NCBI RefSeq assembly: GCF_039535475.1
Contig: NZ_BAAAXG010000006.1
Coordinates: 1-64,000, forward strand
Length of the DNA: 64,000 nt
DNA from: Streptomyces showdoensis
GTDB taxonomy: Bacteria > Actinomycetota > Actinomycetes > Streptomycetales > Streptomycetaceae
Direction of reading: 5' to 3'
Made by a program: the position numbers and the translations under genes. Position 1 is the first letter of the stretch. Each line of letters starts with the position of its first letter. Positions 48,868 through 57,877 of this stretch are shown in pieces. The notes under the pieces are model-generated. The model was not told the origin of the DNA and did no database searches. It saw nothing but the letters and a program-made list of their open reading frames with translations.

Positions 48868-50301
48868 ATGAGCCTCGGGATCGTGGCGGGCGCCGTCGTC
48901 GGCGCGCTGGCCGTTCTGATCGCTCTGTTCAAAATGATGTGGCGCGTCGCCGAGCCCAACGAGGCGCTGATCATCTCCGGTTCCAACCACAAGATGGAGG
49001 GCCTCGGCGAGGGCATGGGGTTCCGGATCGTCACCGGGCGCGGCACGCTCGTGATGCCGGGCGTCCAGGCGGTGCGGAAGCTCTCGCTCGACCTCAACGA
49101 GACGCAGCTCTCGGTGGAGTGCGTCACCCACCAGGGCATCCCGCTGAAGGTGCGGGGCGTGGTGATCTTCAAGGTGGGCGACGACTTCGTGTCGATCGCC
49201 AACGCCGCCCGGCGCTTCCTCGACCAGCAGAAGCTGATGTCGGAGCGGGTGCACATCGTCTTCGCCGGTCATCTCCGCGCCATCGTCGGCGGGTTGACGG
49301 TGGAGGACATGATCCGTGACCGGGAGAAGCTGACCGGACAGGCGCGTTCGGCCTGTGGCACGGAGATGGAGAAGCTGGGTCTGATCGTGGACTCGCTGCA
49401 GATCCACGAGATCGAGGACCCGACCGGCTACATCAAGAACCTGGCGGCGCCGCACGCGGCGGCCGTCCAGCGGGACGCGCGCATCGCCCAGGCGGAGGCC
49501 AACCGGCGGGCGACCGAGGCGGAGCAGCAGGCCGCGGCGCGCATGTCGGAGGCGACCAGGGACAGCGAGATCCTCCAGGCGGGCTACCAGGCCGAGCGGG
49601 ACCAGGCGTCCGCGAAGGCCCGGCAGGCCGGTCCGCTGGCGGACGCGGCGGCGCGCCAGGAGGTCGTGGTCCAGGAGACCCGGGTCGCCGAGCTGGAGTC
49701 GCACCGGACGGAGCAGCAGCTGCAGACGGACGTGCGCAAGCCGGCCGACGCCCTGGCCTACGAGAAGCGGACGCTGGCCGCGGCCGAGCGTGACGCGCGC
49801 ATCTCGGCGGCGGAGGCGGACGCGAAGGAGACCGAACTGGCGAGCGCGGCGGCGGCGACGGCCACCCGGGTGACGGGTGAGGCGGAGGCCGCGGCGGCGC
49901 ACGCCAAGGGTCTGGCGGTGGCCGAGGCGACGCGGGCGAAGGGCCTCGCGGAGGCCGAGGCGATCAAGGCGCGGGCGGCGGCGCTCGCCGAGAACCAGGA
50001 GGCGGTGGTCGCACAGCAACTGGCCGAGCGGTGGCCGGAGATCGTGGAAGCGGGCGCGTCGGCCTTCGGCAACGTGGACCAGATGGTGCTGCTGAACGGC
50101 GCGGACGGCATGGCGGACATGTTCGCCAAGGCGCTGACCATGGGCGGGACGGGTCTCGGGCTCGCCCGCCGGCTGCTCGCGAACATGGGGCCGGACGCGG
50201 ACGGGGGCGGCGTCGCGGCGGCCCCGGTGGGTGCGGCGGGCCCGGTGCCCGCGGTGGCGGCGCCCCGTTCGGAGGAGATCCCGGTCGGCGACGCGCAGTA
50301 G
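48868..50301 (+). CDS. Flotillin-family SPFH protein
   Basis: 477-aa protein. One N-terminal membrane segment (SLGIVAGAVVGALAVLIALF), an SPFH/PHB domain (about 30-200; FRIVTGRGTLVMPGVQAVRK, KLGLIVDSLQIHEIED), then a long Ala/Glu-rich coiled coil with repeats such as AEADAKETELASAAAATATR, and a Gly/Ala tail. It scaffolds membrane microdomains. The ATG at 48868 follows GGGGGA; the GTG at 48850 is a weaker start. Partner of the NfeD-like gene upstream. Confidence 0.93.
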   Translation: MSLGIVAGAVVGALAVLIALFKMMWRVAEPNEALIISGSNHKMEGLGEGMGFRIVTGRGTLVMPGVQAVRKLSLDLNETQLSVECVTHQGIPLKVRGVVIFKVGDDFVSIANAARRFLDQQKLMSERVHIVFAGHLRAIVGGLTVEDMIRDREKLTGQARSACGTEMEKLGLIVDSLQIHEIEDPTGYIKNLAAPHAAAVQRDARIAQAEANRRATEAEQQAAARMSEATRDSEILQAGYQAERDQASAKARQAGPLADAAARQEVVVQETRVAELESHRTEQQLQTDVRKPADALAYEKRTLAAAERDARISAAEADAKETELASAAAATATRVTGEAEAAAAHAKGLAVAEATRAKGLAEAEAIKARAAALAENQEAVVAQQLAERWPEIVEAGASAFGNVDQMVLLNGADGMADMFAKALTMGGTGLGLARRLLANMGPDADGGGVAAAPVGAAGPVPAVAAPRSEEIPVGDAQ

Positions 50302-50317
50302 CGGCGTCCGGCGCGGC

Positions 50318-50358
50318 CGCGGGGCCCGGCACCTCCACGGAGGGCACCGGGCCCCGCG
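50318..50358. terminator. Bidirectional terminator
   Basis: 12-bp perfect arms CGCGGGGCCCGG and CCGGGCCCCGCG with an inner CCTC/GAGG stem, between the convergent flotillin and PASTA lipoprotein genes. Confidence 0.8.
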
Positions 50359-50377
50359 CACGTGCGGGCGGCCGCCG

Positions 50378-50731
50378 TCAGCAGCTCTCGTCCTTCTTCA
50401 CGGCGCCGAGGTGGATCCGCGTGCCGTCGAGCGCCGCGCCGGGTCCGGGTTCCTGGGTGCAGATCTTCCAGCCCTCGGCGTTCATGGGCACGGTGCGCCC
50501 CTTGCCGGAGACGTCCTCGACGAGCATGGATCCCGAGAGCTGGGCCATCGCCCCGACGACGCTGCCGCCGATGAGGTCGGGCATGTAGCCCTTGGCGGCC
50601 TGCGGGGGGTCGGTGACCCCGGGGGTGGGTGTCTCGGGGCCGGCGTCCGGAGGGGCGGACGAGCCGCAGGCGGTGAGGCCGGCGGCGAGCAGGCCGACGG
50701 CGAGAGCCGTGGCGAGGCGGGTGGTGCGCAT
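50378..50731 (-). CDS. PASTA-domain lipoprotein
   Basis: 117-aa lipoprotein: signal with lipobox LTAC, Pro/Thr linker, then one PASTA-like domain (MPDLIGGSVVGAMAQLSGSM and CTQEPGPGAALDGTRIHLGA). PASTA domains bind peptidoglycan fragments or beta-lactams. The second and last cysteines may pair. ATG at 50729-50731. Confidence 0.85.
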   Translation of the reverse strand: MRTTRLATALAVGLLAAGLTACGSSAPPDAGPETPTPGVTDPPQAAKGYMPDLIGGSVVGAMAQLSGSMLVEDVSGKGRTVPMNAEGWKICTQEPGPGAALDGTRIHLGAVKKDESC

Positions 50732-50803
50732 GTTCCCCCCTGGGACGAGCGTGAACGGGGGACCATCATCCACGCTCCGCCCCTGACGCGTACACGCCTC
50801 TTC

Positions 50804-50971
50804 TCAGTTGTGCCCGAACTTGCGTTCCTTGCGGTGGGACGGGGTGTCGAGGACCGGGCGCGGCGCCTCGGAAGCGGCCGTGCGCGGGCTCTCCTTCGCC
50901 TCGACCGCCGTCCGGTGCTCGTGACCGCCCGTCCGGGCGCCCTTGTTGACCCGGGTCTGTTTCTTGCCCAC
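50804..50971 (-). CDS. Small basic protein of unknown function
   Basis: 55-aa product GKKQTRVNKGARTGGHEH and onward to HRKERKFGHN, rich in Lys/Arg/His and predicted disordered. GTG start with GGGAGG 7 nt upstream. I recall similar short proteins being widespread in Streptomyces, but no function is known to me. Confidence 0.7.
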   Translation of the reverse strand: MGKKQTRVNKGARTGGHEHRTAVEAKESPRTAASEAPRPVLDTPSHRKERKFGHN

Positions 50972-51032
50972 GATCGTGCCTCCCGTCGTGAATCTTCCTC
51001 CCAGACTCGCACGGGGGTACGAAAGCCGCATG

Positions 51033-52145
51033 TCAGGCGGCGGGCCCGGCCGCGGCGCCCTGGGCGAGCACCGGCCAGAGGGCGGGGTCCTCGAAGCCCA
51101 GGGCCCACAGCGCGGTGTGGGTGACGCCGTGGCGGCGCAGGACGGGCAGGTGGCCGGAGACCCCGCGGGCGTCCTGGTACCAGACGTGATGCGTGTCCGT
51201 CCCGTCCGCGTAGAGGAAGTACGGGGTGCCGGATTCCGGGTCCAACCGGTACGGGGCGCGCTTCGCGCGGCGCAGGCTCTCGGCCTCCTTCCAGGTGACG
51301 TGGGCGGCCCTCCCGGCCCGGGTGCCGTCGGCACGGACGGTCCAGTCCCAGCCGTAGGCGGGCAGGCCGAGTTCGAGGCGCTCGGCGGGGATGAGGGCGG
51401 TGGCGGTGCGCAGCACCTCCTCGTACCAGGCGGTGCTCGCGAGCGGCCCCGGTGCGCCGTTCGCCCAGTGCAGGTTGTATCCCATGATCCGGACCCGGTC
51501 GGCGGCCTTGCCGAGGGCGGCGTAGTCCCAGACGCGGCCGGTGGCCGCGGTCTTGGGCATGACGGTGACGAGGCAGCTCTTGGCGCGGGCCCGCAGCCGG
51601 GCGCAGAGCTCGGTGACGAGGGCCGCGTACCCGTCGCGCACGGCCGCGTACGTGGCGTCGCCGGTGGTGGCGAGGGTCTCGTAGTCGAGGTCGAGCCCGT
51701 CGTAGTCGCCCTTGGCGGCGGTGGCGAGGAGGGCGTTCACGTGGGCGGCGCGCCGGGCCGGGTCGGTGACGAGGGCGGCGAGGGCGTCCTTGGGCATCGT
51801 CTCCATGACGGTGGGCACGACCTTGATACCGGCCCGGTGGAGTCCGTCGACGATCGGCCGGTCCCCCGCGCCGGGATGGTCGGCGACGGTGCCGTCGGCC
51901 TTGGCCTCGTACCAGAACGGGCTCACGGTGTGGAGCTGGTCGGCGTGGCGCAGGGCGTGGAGGTAGGCGTTCTCCTGGTCCCAGTAGGGGAGCCAGCCGG
52001 AGACGGTACGGCGGGCGGGCGGGGCGTCGCCGGCCTCGGACGCGGCCGTGGACGCGGCCGGTGATGCGACGGCGGCTCCGTCCGCGGCCGCGGTGGCCGG
52101 GGCGAGGGGCAGGAGCAGGGCGGCGGCGAGCAGGGCGAGGCGCAT
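51033..52145 (-). CDS. Secreted GH18-family glycoside hydrolase
   Basis: 370-aa exported protein with signal MRLALLAAALLLPLAPATAA. It has a GH18 TIM barrel with catalytic motif YDGLDLDYETLA (DxxDxDxE) near residue 140, GLPAYGWDW and a C-terminal YLDP/WYQDARG-like part. The arrangement is like YaaH/chitinase-type proteins acting on N-acetylglucosamine polymers such as cell wall or chitin. No binding module. ATG at 52143-52145. Confidence 0.88.
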   Translation of the reverse strand: MRLALLAAALLLPLAPATAAADGAAVASPAASTAASEAGDAPPARRTVSGWLPYWDQENAYLHALRHADQLHTVSPFWYEAKADGTVADHPGAGDRPIVDGLHRAGIKVVPTVMETMPKDALAALVTDPARRAAHVNALLATAAKGDYDGLDLDYETLATTGDATYAAVRDGYAALVTELCARLRARAKSCLVTVMPKTAATGRVWDYAALGKAADRVRIMGYNLHWANGAPGPLASTAWYEEVLRTATALIPAERLELGLPAYGWDWTVRADGTRAGRAAHVTWKEAESLRRAKRAPYRLDPESGTPYFLYADGTDTHHVWYQDARGVSGHLPVLRRHGVTHTALWALGFEDPALWPVLAQGAAAGPAA

Positions 52146-52216
52146 GGCACGAGCCTGCGGATCTCTCGCGCGACACGCCCGGCATGCTGGGCCGTTCAGC
52201 CGCTAGCGTGCGGGGG

Positions 52217-52633
52217 ATGACGACTCCTCTGTACTCCACGACCGAGGCCGACCCGTACGCCATCGGGCCGGTCCGCACCTCCTACGCGCCCGACCACGAC
52301 GGCGACCCCGACCCGGGCGAGATCGTGTGGACCTGGGTGCCGTACGAGGAGAACGACGGGCGCGGCAAGGACCGTCCGGTGCTCGTGGTGGCGCGTGAGG
52401 AGGCCGGCACCCTGCTGGCCGTACAGCTGTCGAGCAGGCGGCACGACCACGACCGCGAATGGGTGGCGATCGGGTCGGGGCCGTGGGACACCGCGCGGCG
52501 CGATTCCTGGGTGGATCTGGACCGGGTGCTGCGCGTGCGCGACTCGGGCATGCGGCGGGAGGCGTGCGCGCTCGACCGGCCGCGCTTCGACCGTGTGGTG
52601 GAGCGGCTGATCGAGCGCTACGGCTGGTCCTGA
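52217..52633 (+). CDS. PemK/MazF-like protein
   Basis: 138-aa protein of the PemK-like fold: GEIVWTWVPYEENDGRGKDRPVLVVAR is the N-terminal strand-loop, then LLAVQLSSRRHD and DSWVDLDRVLRV. Related MazF/PemK toxins are endoribonucleases, but no antitoxin gene lies beside it. In Streptomyces such orphan copies may have other roles. ATG at 52217. The 3' end overlaps the convergent PARG-like gene by 16 bp. Confidence 0.8.
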   Translation: MTTPLYSTTEADPYAIGPVRTSYAPDHDGDPDPGEIVWTWVPYEENDGRGKDRPVLVVAREEAGTLLAVQLSSRRHDHDREWVAIGSGPWDTARRDSWVDLDRVLRVRDSGMRREACALDRPRFDRVVERLIERYGWS

Positions 52634-53451
52634 CCGAACACCCGCCGGAAGGCGCCCAGGGTGGCGCGGTCGCGGCCGCGGTCGAGGATCCCGAAGACGA
52701 TCTCGTCGAAGTGGCCGGCGAAGCGCCCCTCGCGGGTGATCAGTTCCTTGAAGGCGCCCGCGACCTCGGCGGGGTCGTTCTGGAAGACGCCGCAGCCCCA
52801 GGCGCCCAGCACCAGCCTGCGGTAGCCGTGGGCGGCGGCCGTCTCCAGGACCCGCTCGGCGCGGGCGGCGAGCACCTCGGGGAGGCGGCCGGCCCGCTCG
52901 GGGACCTGGCGGCGGACCACCCCGGCGTTGGGCGCGGGGGAGGTGAGGAAGCCGACCGTGAAGGGTTCGGTGAGCAGGACCCCGCGGTCGGTGCGGAAGA
53001 CGGGCACGCCCGGCGAGTGGATGACCCGATCGGTGTAGAAGGGGTCGCGCTCCGTGCGGTGGTGCTCGTAGTAGGCGGGGGCCCGCAGCAGCGTGGCGTG
53101 GAGGGCGGAGGAGCGGCACAGGGCCTCCTCCTGGGCCTGGGCGCCGTTGAGGTAGCCGCCGCCGGGGTTGCGGGCGGAGGCGAAGTTGAGGACCGCGACG
53201 GGAGCGGAGGCGTCGGCGCGGTGCATCCGGCGGGCGGCGACGAGGCTGCTCTCCTCCGTGACCTCGATGCGGGTCGCGCGGCCGGTCCCGGGGGTGACGG
53301 GGACGGGCTCGGGGCCGTGCAGCCGGGTTCCGGCCAGGGCCGCCGCCAGCTGCTCGGCGAGGAGGACGGTCCGGCCGTCCGGTGCCGTGTAGCGGCCCGC
53401 CGCCACGATCTCCTCGGTCTCGCGGGCGAGGGCCCGAAGTCGTGCGCTCAT
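52618..53451 (-). CDS. Bacterial-type PARG / TIGR02452 macrodomain hydrolase
   Basis: 277-aa protein. The catalytic loop GGGYLNGAQAQEE matches the GGG-x6-8-QEE signature of poly(ADP-ribose) glycohydrolases, both glutamates present. VAVLNFASARNPG before it and VLGAWGCGVFQNDP after it are typical of the TIGR02452 family. It should remove ADP-ribose from proteins or nucleic acids, reversing ADP-ribosylation. ATG at 53449-53451. Overlaps the PemK-like gene tail to tail. Confidence 0.9.
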   Translation of the reverse strand: MSARLRALARETEEIVAAGRYTAPDGRTVLLAEQLAAALAGTRLHGPEPVPVTPGTGRATRIEVTEESSLVAARRMHRADASAPVAVLNFASARNPGGGYLNGAQAQEEALCRSSALHATLLRAPAYYEHHRTERDPFYTDRVIHSPGVPVFRTDRGVLLTEPFTVGFLTSPAPNAGVVRRQVPERAGRLPEVLAARAERVLETAAAHGYRRLVLGAWGCGVFQNDPAEVAGAFKELITREGRFAGHFDEIVFGILDRGRDRATLGAFRRVFGQDQP

Positions 53452-53522
53452 GGCCCGCAAGCATGATCGACCCGCGTTCCGGGCGGCAACGGGTTTTCCC
53501 GGCCACGCCACGGGAGGCGCTC

Positions 53523-53551
53523 TTGCACGCCCGCCCGGGGTGGCTTTAGGT
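53523..53551 (+). promoter_or_regulatory. Putative sigma-70-type promoter of the ergothioneine operon
   Basis: TTGCAC (53523-53528), 17-bp spacer, TTAGGT (53546-53551), 30 bp upstream of the egtA start codon, with AGGAGG as ribosome site. Hexamers fit housekeeping promoters moderately. Confidence 0.45.
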
Positions 53552-53581
53552 GGAATCAGCGCTTTCCCAGGAGGTGCAACG

Positions 53582-54850
53582 ATGCCCACGTCGCCGACGA
53601 GCGGCATACCCCGGAACGGTTCCCCGCTCACCGTGGCGGACGCCGAGGACCTGCTGCGATGTATCTGTTTCAAGACCGGTCCGCCGCGCACGGTCGGGGC
53701 CGAGCTGGAGTGGCTCGTCCACGAACTGCGCGACCCCCGGCTCCCCGTCCCGCCGCCCAGGCTGGCGGCGGCCCTCGACACCGTACGGGCCCTGCCGCTG
53801 GTCTCGGCCCTCACCTTCGAACCCGGCGGGCAGCTGGAGCTCAGCTCGCCGCCCGCCGCCGGCCTCATGGAGTGCCTGGACGCGCTCGCCACCGATCTGA
53901 AGGCGGTGCGCGGGGCGCTCACCCCCCTCGGACTCGGGCTCAGCGGCTACGGCGTCGACCCGTGGCACGCGCCCCGCGCGCGCGTACTGCACGAGCCGCG
54001 GTACGACGCCATGGAGATCGCGCTGGGCCGGAGCGGGCCCTCCGGCCGGGCGATGATGTGCGAGTCCGCCTCGGTGCAGGTCTGCCTCGACGCCGGGACG
54101 GAGGGGCCCGGGCCGCTCGGCTACCGGCGGCGCTGGGAGCTCGCGCACCTGCTGGGCCCGGTGCTGGTGGCGGCCTTCGCCAACTCCCCCGTGCACGGCG
54201 GCCGCAGGACCGGCTGGCGCTCCACCCGGCAGCTGCTGTGGGCCGACCTCGACCCGGCGCGGGCGCTCGCCCCGCCGGCGGACGGCGAGCCGCGCGCCGA
54301 GTGGGCGGCGCACGTCCTGGACACCCCGGTGCTGTGCGTGCGGATGCCGGAGGGGCCGTGGGCGGTGCCGGAGGGGCTGACCTTCCGGGAGTGGCTGCGC
54401 ACCGGGGCGCCGCGCCCGCCCGGCGTGGACGACCTCCGTTACCACGTCACCACCCTCTTCCCCCCGGTGCGGCCGCGCGGGCACCTGGAGCTGCGGATGA
54501 TCGACGCCCAGCCCGGGCCGGACGGCTGGATGGTGCCGATCGCCGTGACCACCGCCCTGTTCGAGGATCCGAAGGCGGCCGAGACGGCGTACCGGGCGAC
54601 GCTGCCCCTGGCGGCGCGCGCGACGTCCGGCCCCGCGCCGCGCAATCCGCTGTGGCTCGCGGCGGCCCGCAACGGCCTCGCCGACCCCGCGCTGCACGCC
54701 GCCGCGCTGACCGCCTTCGACGCGGCCCTGGAGGCGCTGCCCCGGGTCGGGGCCTCCGCCGAGGTGACGAGCGCGGTCGGCGCGTTCCGCGAGCGGTACG
54801 TGGTGCCGGGCGGCTGCCCGGCCGACGAGCTCCAGGAGGTGGTGTCATGA
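53582..54850 (+). CDS. egtA: Ergothioneine pathway glutamate-cysteine ligase
   Basis: 422-aa GCS2-type ligase: VGAELEWLVHEL near residue 38 is the ATP/glutamate region, FEPGGQLELSSPP the second, MCESASVQVCLDAG and LELRMIDAQPGPDGW later signatures. It joins glutamate and cysteine to give gamma-Glu-Cys, the sulphur donor for EgtB. AGGAGG ribosome site with ATG at 53582. Head of egtABCD, with its stop overlapping the egtB start. Confidence 0.95.
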   Translation: MPTSPTSGIPRNGSPLTVADAEDLLRCICFKTGPPRTVGAELEWLVHELRDPRLPVPPPRLAAALDTVRALPLVSALTFEPGGQLELSSPPAAGLMECLDALATDLKAVRGALTPLGLGLSGYGVDPWHAPRARVLHEPRYDAMEIALGRSGPSGRAMMCESASVQVCLDAGTEGPGPLGYRRRWELAHLLGPVLVAAFANSPVHGGRRTGWRSTRQLLWADLDPARALAPPADGEPRAEWAAHVLDTPVLCVRMPEGPWAVPEGLTFREWLRTGAPRPPGVDDLRYHVTTLFPPVRPRGHLELRMIDAQPGPDGWMVPIAVTTALFEDPKAAETAYRATLPLAARATSGPAPRNPLWLAAARNGLADPALHAAALTAFDAALEALPRVGASAEVTSAVGAFRERYVVPGGCPADELQEVVS

Positions 54851-56163
54851 CCGGGCAGGACACGGAGGCGCTGCGGCTGCGGGCGGTGACGGCGCTGACC
54901 GCGGCGCGGGAGCGGACCGCGCTGCTCACCTCCTGCGTGGAGGACTCCGAACTCACCGCCCAGCACTCGCCGTTGATGTCCCCGCTGGTGTGGGACCTGG
55001 CGCACATCGGCAACCAGGAGGAGCAGTGGCTGTGGCGGGCCGTCGCCGGCGGTGAGGCGCTGCGGCCCGAGATCGACTCGCTGTACGACGCCTTCGAGCA
55101 CCCGCGCGCGACCCGCCCCTCGCTGCCGCTGCTCGCCCCCGCCGAGGCGCGGGCGTACGCGGCGGACGTCCGCGGCCGGGTCCTGGACGTCCTGGGCGAC
55201 ACCCGCCTGGAGGGGCGCCCCCTGGTCGACGCGGGCTTCGCCTTCGGGATGATCGCCCAGCACGAACAGCAGCACGACGAGACGATGCTGATTACCCATC
55301 AGCTCAGGAAGGGGCCCGCGGCACTGTCCGCCCCTCCCCCGCCCGCGGCGCACTCCTCCGGCCCCGTGGCGGGCGAAGTCCTGGTGCCGGGGGGCCCGTT
55401 CACGATGGGTACCTCCGACGAGCCCTGGGCCCTCGACAACGAGCGGCCCGCGCACACCAGGATCGTCCCCGCCTTCTTCGTGGACACCGTGCCGGTCACC
55501 AACGGCGCGTACCAGGCGTTCATGGCCGACGGCGGCTACCGCGAGGAACGCTGGTGGCGGCCCGAGGGCTGGGCGCAGATCCGCGAACACGCCATCGAGG
55601 CACCGCTGTTCTGGCGACACGACGGCGGACGGTGGCTGCGCCGCAGGTTCGGAGTGACCGAGCCGGTGCCCGCGGACGAGCCGGTGCTGCACGTCAGCTG
55701 GTACGAGGCGGACGCCTACGCCCGCTGGGCCGGCCGGCGGCTGCCCACCGAGGCCGAGTGGGAGAAGGCGGCCCGCCACGACCCGGCGGCCGGCCGCTCG
55801 CGCCGCTATCCCTGGGGCGACGCCGACCCCGAGCCCGTCCACGCCAACCTGGGGCAGCGGCACCTGGGGCCCGCGCCCGCCGGGAGCTATCCCGAGGGCG
55901 CGTCCCCGCTCGGGGTGCGCCAGCTGATCGGCGACGTGTGGGAGTGGACGGCGAGCGACTTCCTGCCGTACCCGGGGTTCCGGGCCTTCCCGTACAAGGA
56001 GTACTCGGAGGTCTTCTTCGGGCCCGCGCACAAGGTGCTGCGGGGCGGCTCCTTCGCGGTCGACCCGGTGGCCTGCCGGGGCACCTTCCGCAACTGGGAC
56101 CTCCCGGTGCGGCGGCAGATCTTCTCCGGATTCCGCACCGCGCGGGACGCGGAGCCCGTCTGA
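54847..56163 (+). CDS. egtB: Hercynylcysteine sulphoxide synthase
   Basis: 438-aa non-haem iron enzyme. A DinB-like N-terminal domain has iron ligands in WDLAHIGNQEEQ and QHEQQHDETM (HxxxH). The C-terminal formylglycine-generating/sulfatase-modifying domain includes VLVPGGPFTMGTSDEPWALD, LPTEAEWEKAAR and VWEWTASDFLPYPGF. It uses O2 to join hercynine and gamma-Glu-Cys through a C-S bond. ATG overlaps the egtA stop (ATGA). Confidence 0.96.
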   Translation: MTGQDTEALRLRAVTALTAARERTALLTSCVEDSELTAQHSPLMSPLVWDLAHIGNQEEQWLWRAVAGGEALRPEIDSLYDAFEHPRATRPSLPLLAPAEARAYAADVRGRVLDVLGDTRLEGRPLVDAGFAFGMIAQHEQQHDETMLITHQLRKGPAALSAPPPPAAHSSGPVAGEVLVPGGPFTMGTSDEPWALDNERPAHTRIVPAFFVDTVPVTNGAYQAFMADGGYREERWWRPEGWAQIREHAIEAPLFWRHDGGRWLRRRFGVTEPVPADEPVLHVSWYEADAYARWAGRRLPTEAEWEKAARHDPAAGRSRRYPWGDADPEPVHANLGQRHLGPAPAGSYPEGASPLGVRQLIGDVWEWTASDFLPYPGFRAFPYKEYSEVFFGPAHKVLRGGSFAVDPVACRGTFRNWDLPVRRQIFSGFRTARDAEPV

Positions 56164-56915
56164 TGTGCCGGCACCTCGCCTTCCTCGGCGAACCGGTGGC
56201 CCTCGGCGAGCTGCTGCTGCGGCCGCCGCACTCCCTGGAGCGCCAGTCCTGGGAGCCGCGCACGCAGACCAGCGGCGTGGTGAACGCCGACGGCTTCGGG
56301 GTCGGCTGGTGGGCCGAGGACGACCCGGTGCCCGCCCGCTACCGGCGGGCGGCGCCGATCTGGGGCGACCCCGGCTTCGCGGACCTGGCCCGGGTGGTGC
56401 GCACCGGCGCGCTGCTCGCCGCCGTCCGGGGCGCGACCCTGCCGGGCTCGGACGGGGAGGCCGCGGCGGCCCCGTTCGCCGCGGACGGGTGGCTGTTCAG
56501 CCACAACGGGGCCGTCCCGGGCTGGCCCGGGTCCCTGGCCCCGCTCGCGGCGACGCTGCCGGCGCCGGAGCTGCTCGCCCTGGAGGCGAGGACCGACGCG
56601 GCGTTCCTGTGGGCGCTCGTGCTGCACCGGCTGCGGTCGGGGGACCCGCCCGAGCGGGCGCTCGCCGGCACCGTGCGGGAGGTGGCCGAGGCGGCGCCGG
56701 GGGCGCGGCTCAACCTGCTGCTGACCGACGGCTCCACCATCACGGCCACGACCTGGGGGGATTCGCTCAGCCACCTCACCGGGCCCGACCGCACGGTCGT
56801 GGCCTCCGAACCGTACGACGACGACCCGCGCTGGCGGCCGGTGCCGGACCGCACGGTCCTCACCGCCTCCCGCTCCGGCGTCGTCCTCACCCCGCTCGAG
56901 GAGCCCTCCCCGTGA
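56163..56915 (+). CDS. egtC: Gamma-glutamyl hercynylcysteine S-oxide hydrolase
   Basis: 250-aa class II (Ntn) glutamine amidotransferase-like enzyme. Catalytic Cys2 directly after the initiator Met (MCRHLAFLG), NADGFGVGWW and SHNGAVPGW are family motifs. It removes the glutamate from the EgtB product. Start overlaps the egtB stop by one base (TGATG) and its stop overlaps egtD (GTGA). Confidence 0.95.
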   Translation: MCRHLAFLGEPVALGELLLRPPHSLERQSWEPRTQTSGVVNADGFGVGWWAEDDPVPARYRRAAPIWGDPGFADLARVVRTGALLAAVRGATLPGSDGEAAAAPFAADGWLFSHNGAVPGWPGSLAPLAATLPAPELLALEARTDAAFLWALVLHRLRSGDPPERALAGTVREVAEAAPGARLNLLLTDGSTITATTWGDSLSHLTGPDRTVVASEPYDDDPRWRPVPDRTVLTASRSGVVLTPLEEPSP

Positions 56916-57877
56916 GCCCCTTCCAGCTGACCCGCACCCTCGCCGAGGACGCCACGGGCGCCGCTCTGCGCGCCGACGTCCTGCACGGCCTCACCCGCAC
57001 CCCCAAGGAACTCCCGCCGAAGTGGTTCTACGACGCCCACGGCAGCGAGCTGTTCGAGGAGATCACCCGGCTCCCGGAGTACTACCCGACGCGCGCCGAA
57101 CGGGAGATCCTCGTCGCCCGCTCCCGGGACATCGCCGCCGAGACCGGGGCGCGCACGCTGGTGGAGCTCGGCTCCGGGTCCTCCGACAAGACCCGCCATC
57201 TCATCGACGCCCTCCTGCCGGGGCTGGACAGCTACGTGCCGGTGGACGTGAGCGAGTCGGCGCTGAGGGGGGCGGGCGAGGCGCTGCTCGCCGAGCGGCC
57301 GGGGCTGCGCATCCACGCCCTGGTGGCCGACTTCACCCACGGGCTGGCCCTGCCGGAGACACCGGGGCCGCGTCTGGTGGCCTTCCTCGGCGGCACGATC
57401 GGCAACCTGCTGCCCGACGAGCGGCGGGAGTTCCTGCGCGCGGTACGGGGGATGCTGGCGCCCGGTGACGCGCTGCTGCTCGGCACCGACCTGGTGAAGG
57501 ACGAGGCGACCCTGGTCGCCGCCTACGACGACGCGGCCGGGGTGACGGCCGCGTTCAACAAGAACGTGCTCGCGGTCGTCGACCGGGAGCTGGGGGCCGA
57601 CGCCGATCCGGACGACTTCGAGCACGTCGCCCTCTGGGATCGCGAGCGCGAGTGGATCGAGATGCGGCTGCGGGCGCGGCGCGCGCTCGCGGTCAAGATC
57701 CCGGAGCTGGATCTGGTGGTGCCGTTCGAGGCCGGCGAGGAGCTGCGGACGGAGGTGTCGGCGAAGTTCCGTCAGGAGGGCGTGCGCAAGGAGCTGGCCG
57801 AGGCGGGGCTCACGCTGGCCCGCTGGTGGACGGACGAGGAGGGGCGGTTCGCGCTGTCGCTGGCCACCGTGGGCTGA
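56912..57877 (+). CDS. egtD: Histidine N-alpha-methyltransferase
   Basis: 321-aa SAM-dependent methyltransferase making hercynine (trimethylhistidine). PPKWFYDAHGSELFEEITRLPEYYPTR is the family N-terminus, LVELGSGSSDKTRHL the SAM motif, GGTIGNLLPDERREF and NKNVLAVVDRELGAD later signatures. GTG start overlaps the egtC stop. No egtE lyase gene follows, so the last step must be coded elsewhere. The last 106 bp are overlapped by the antisense acyltransferase gene. Confidence 0.96.
   Translation: MSPFQLTRTLAEDATGAALRADVLHGLTRTPKELPPKWFYDAHGSELFEEITRLPEYYPTRAEREILVARSRDIAAETGARTLVELGSGSSDKTRHLIDALLPGLDSYVPVDVSESALRGAGEALLAERPGLRIHALVADFTHGLALPETPGPRLVAFLGGTIGNLLPDERREFLRAVRGMLAPGDALLLGTDLVKDEATLVAAYDDAAGVTAAFNKNVLAVVDRELGADADPDDFEHVALWDREREWIEMRLRARRALAVKIPELDLVVPFEAGEELRTEVSAKFRQEGVRKELAEAGLTLARWWTDEEGRFALSLATVG

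Noticed and set aside
52217..52633. Calling the PemK-like gene part of a toxin-antitoxin pair
   Set aside because: No small antitoxin-like gene lies immediately upstream or downstream on the same strand.
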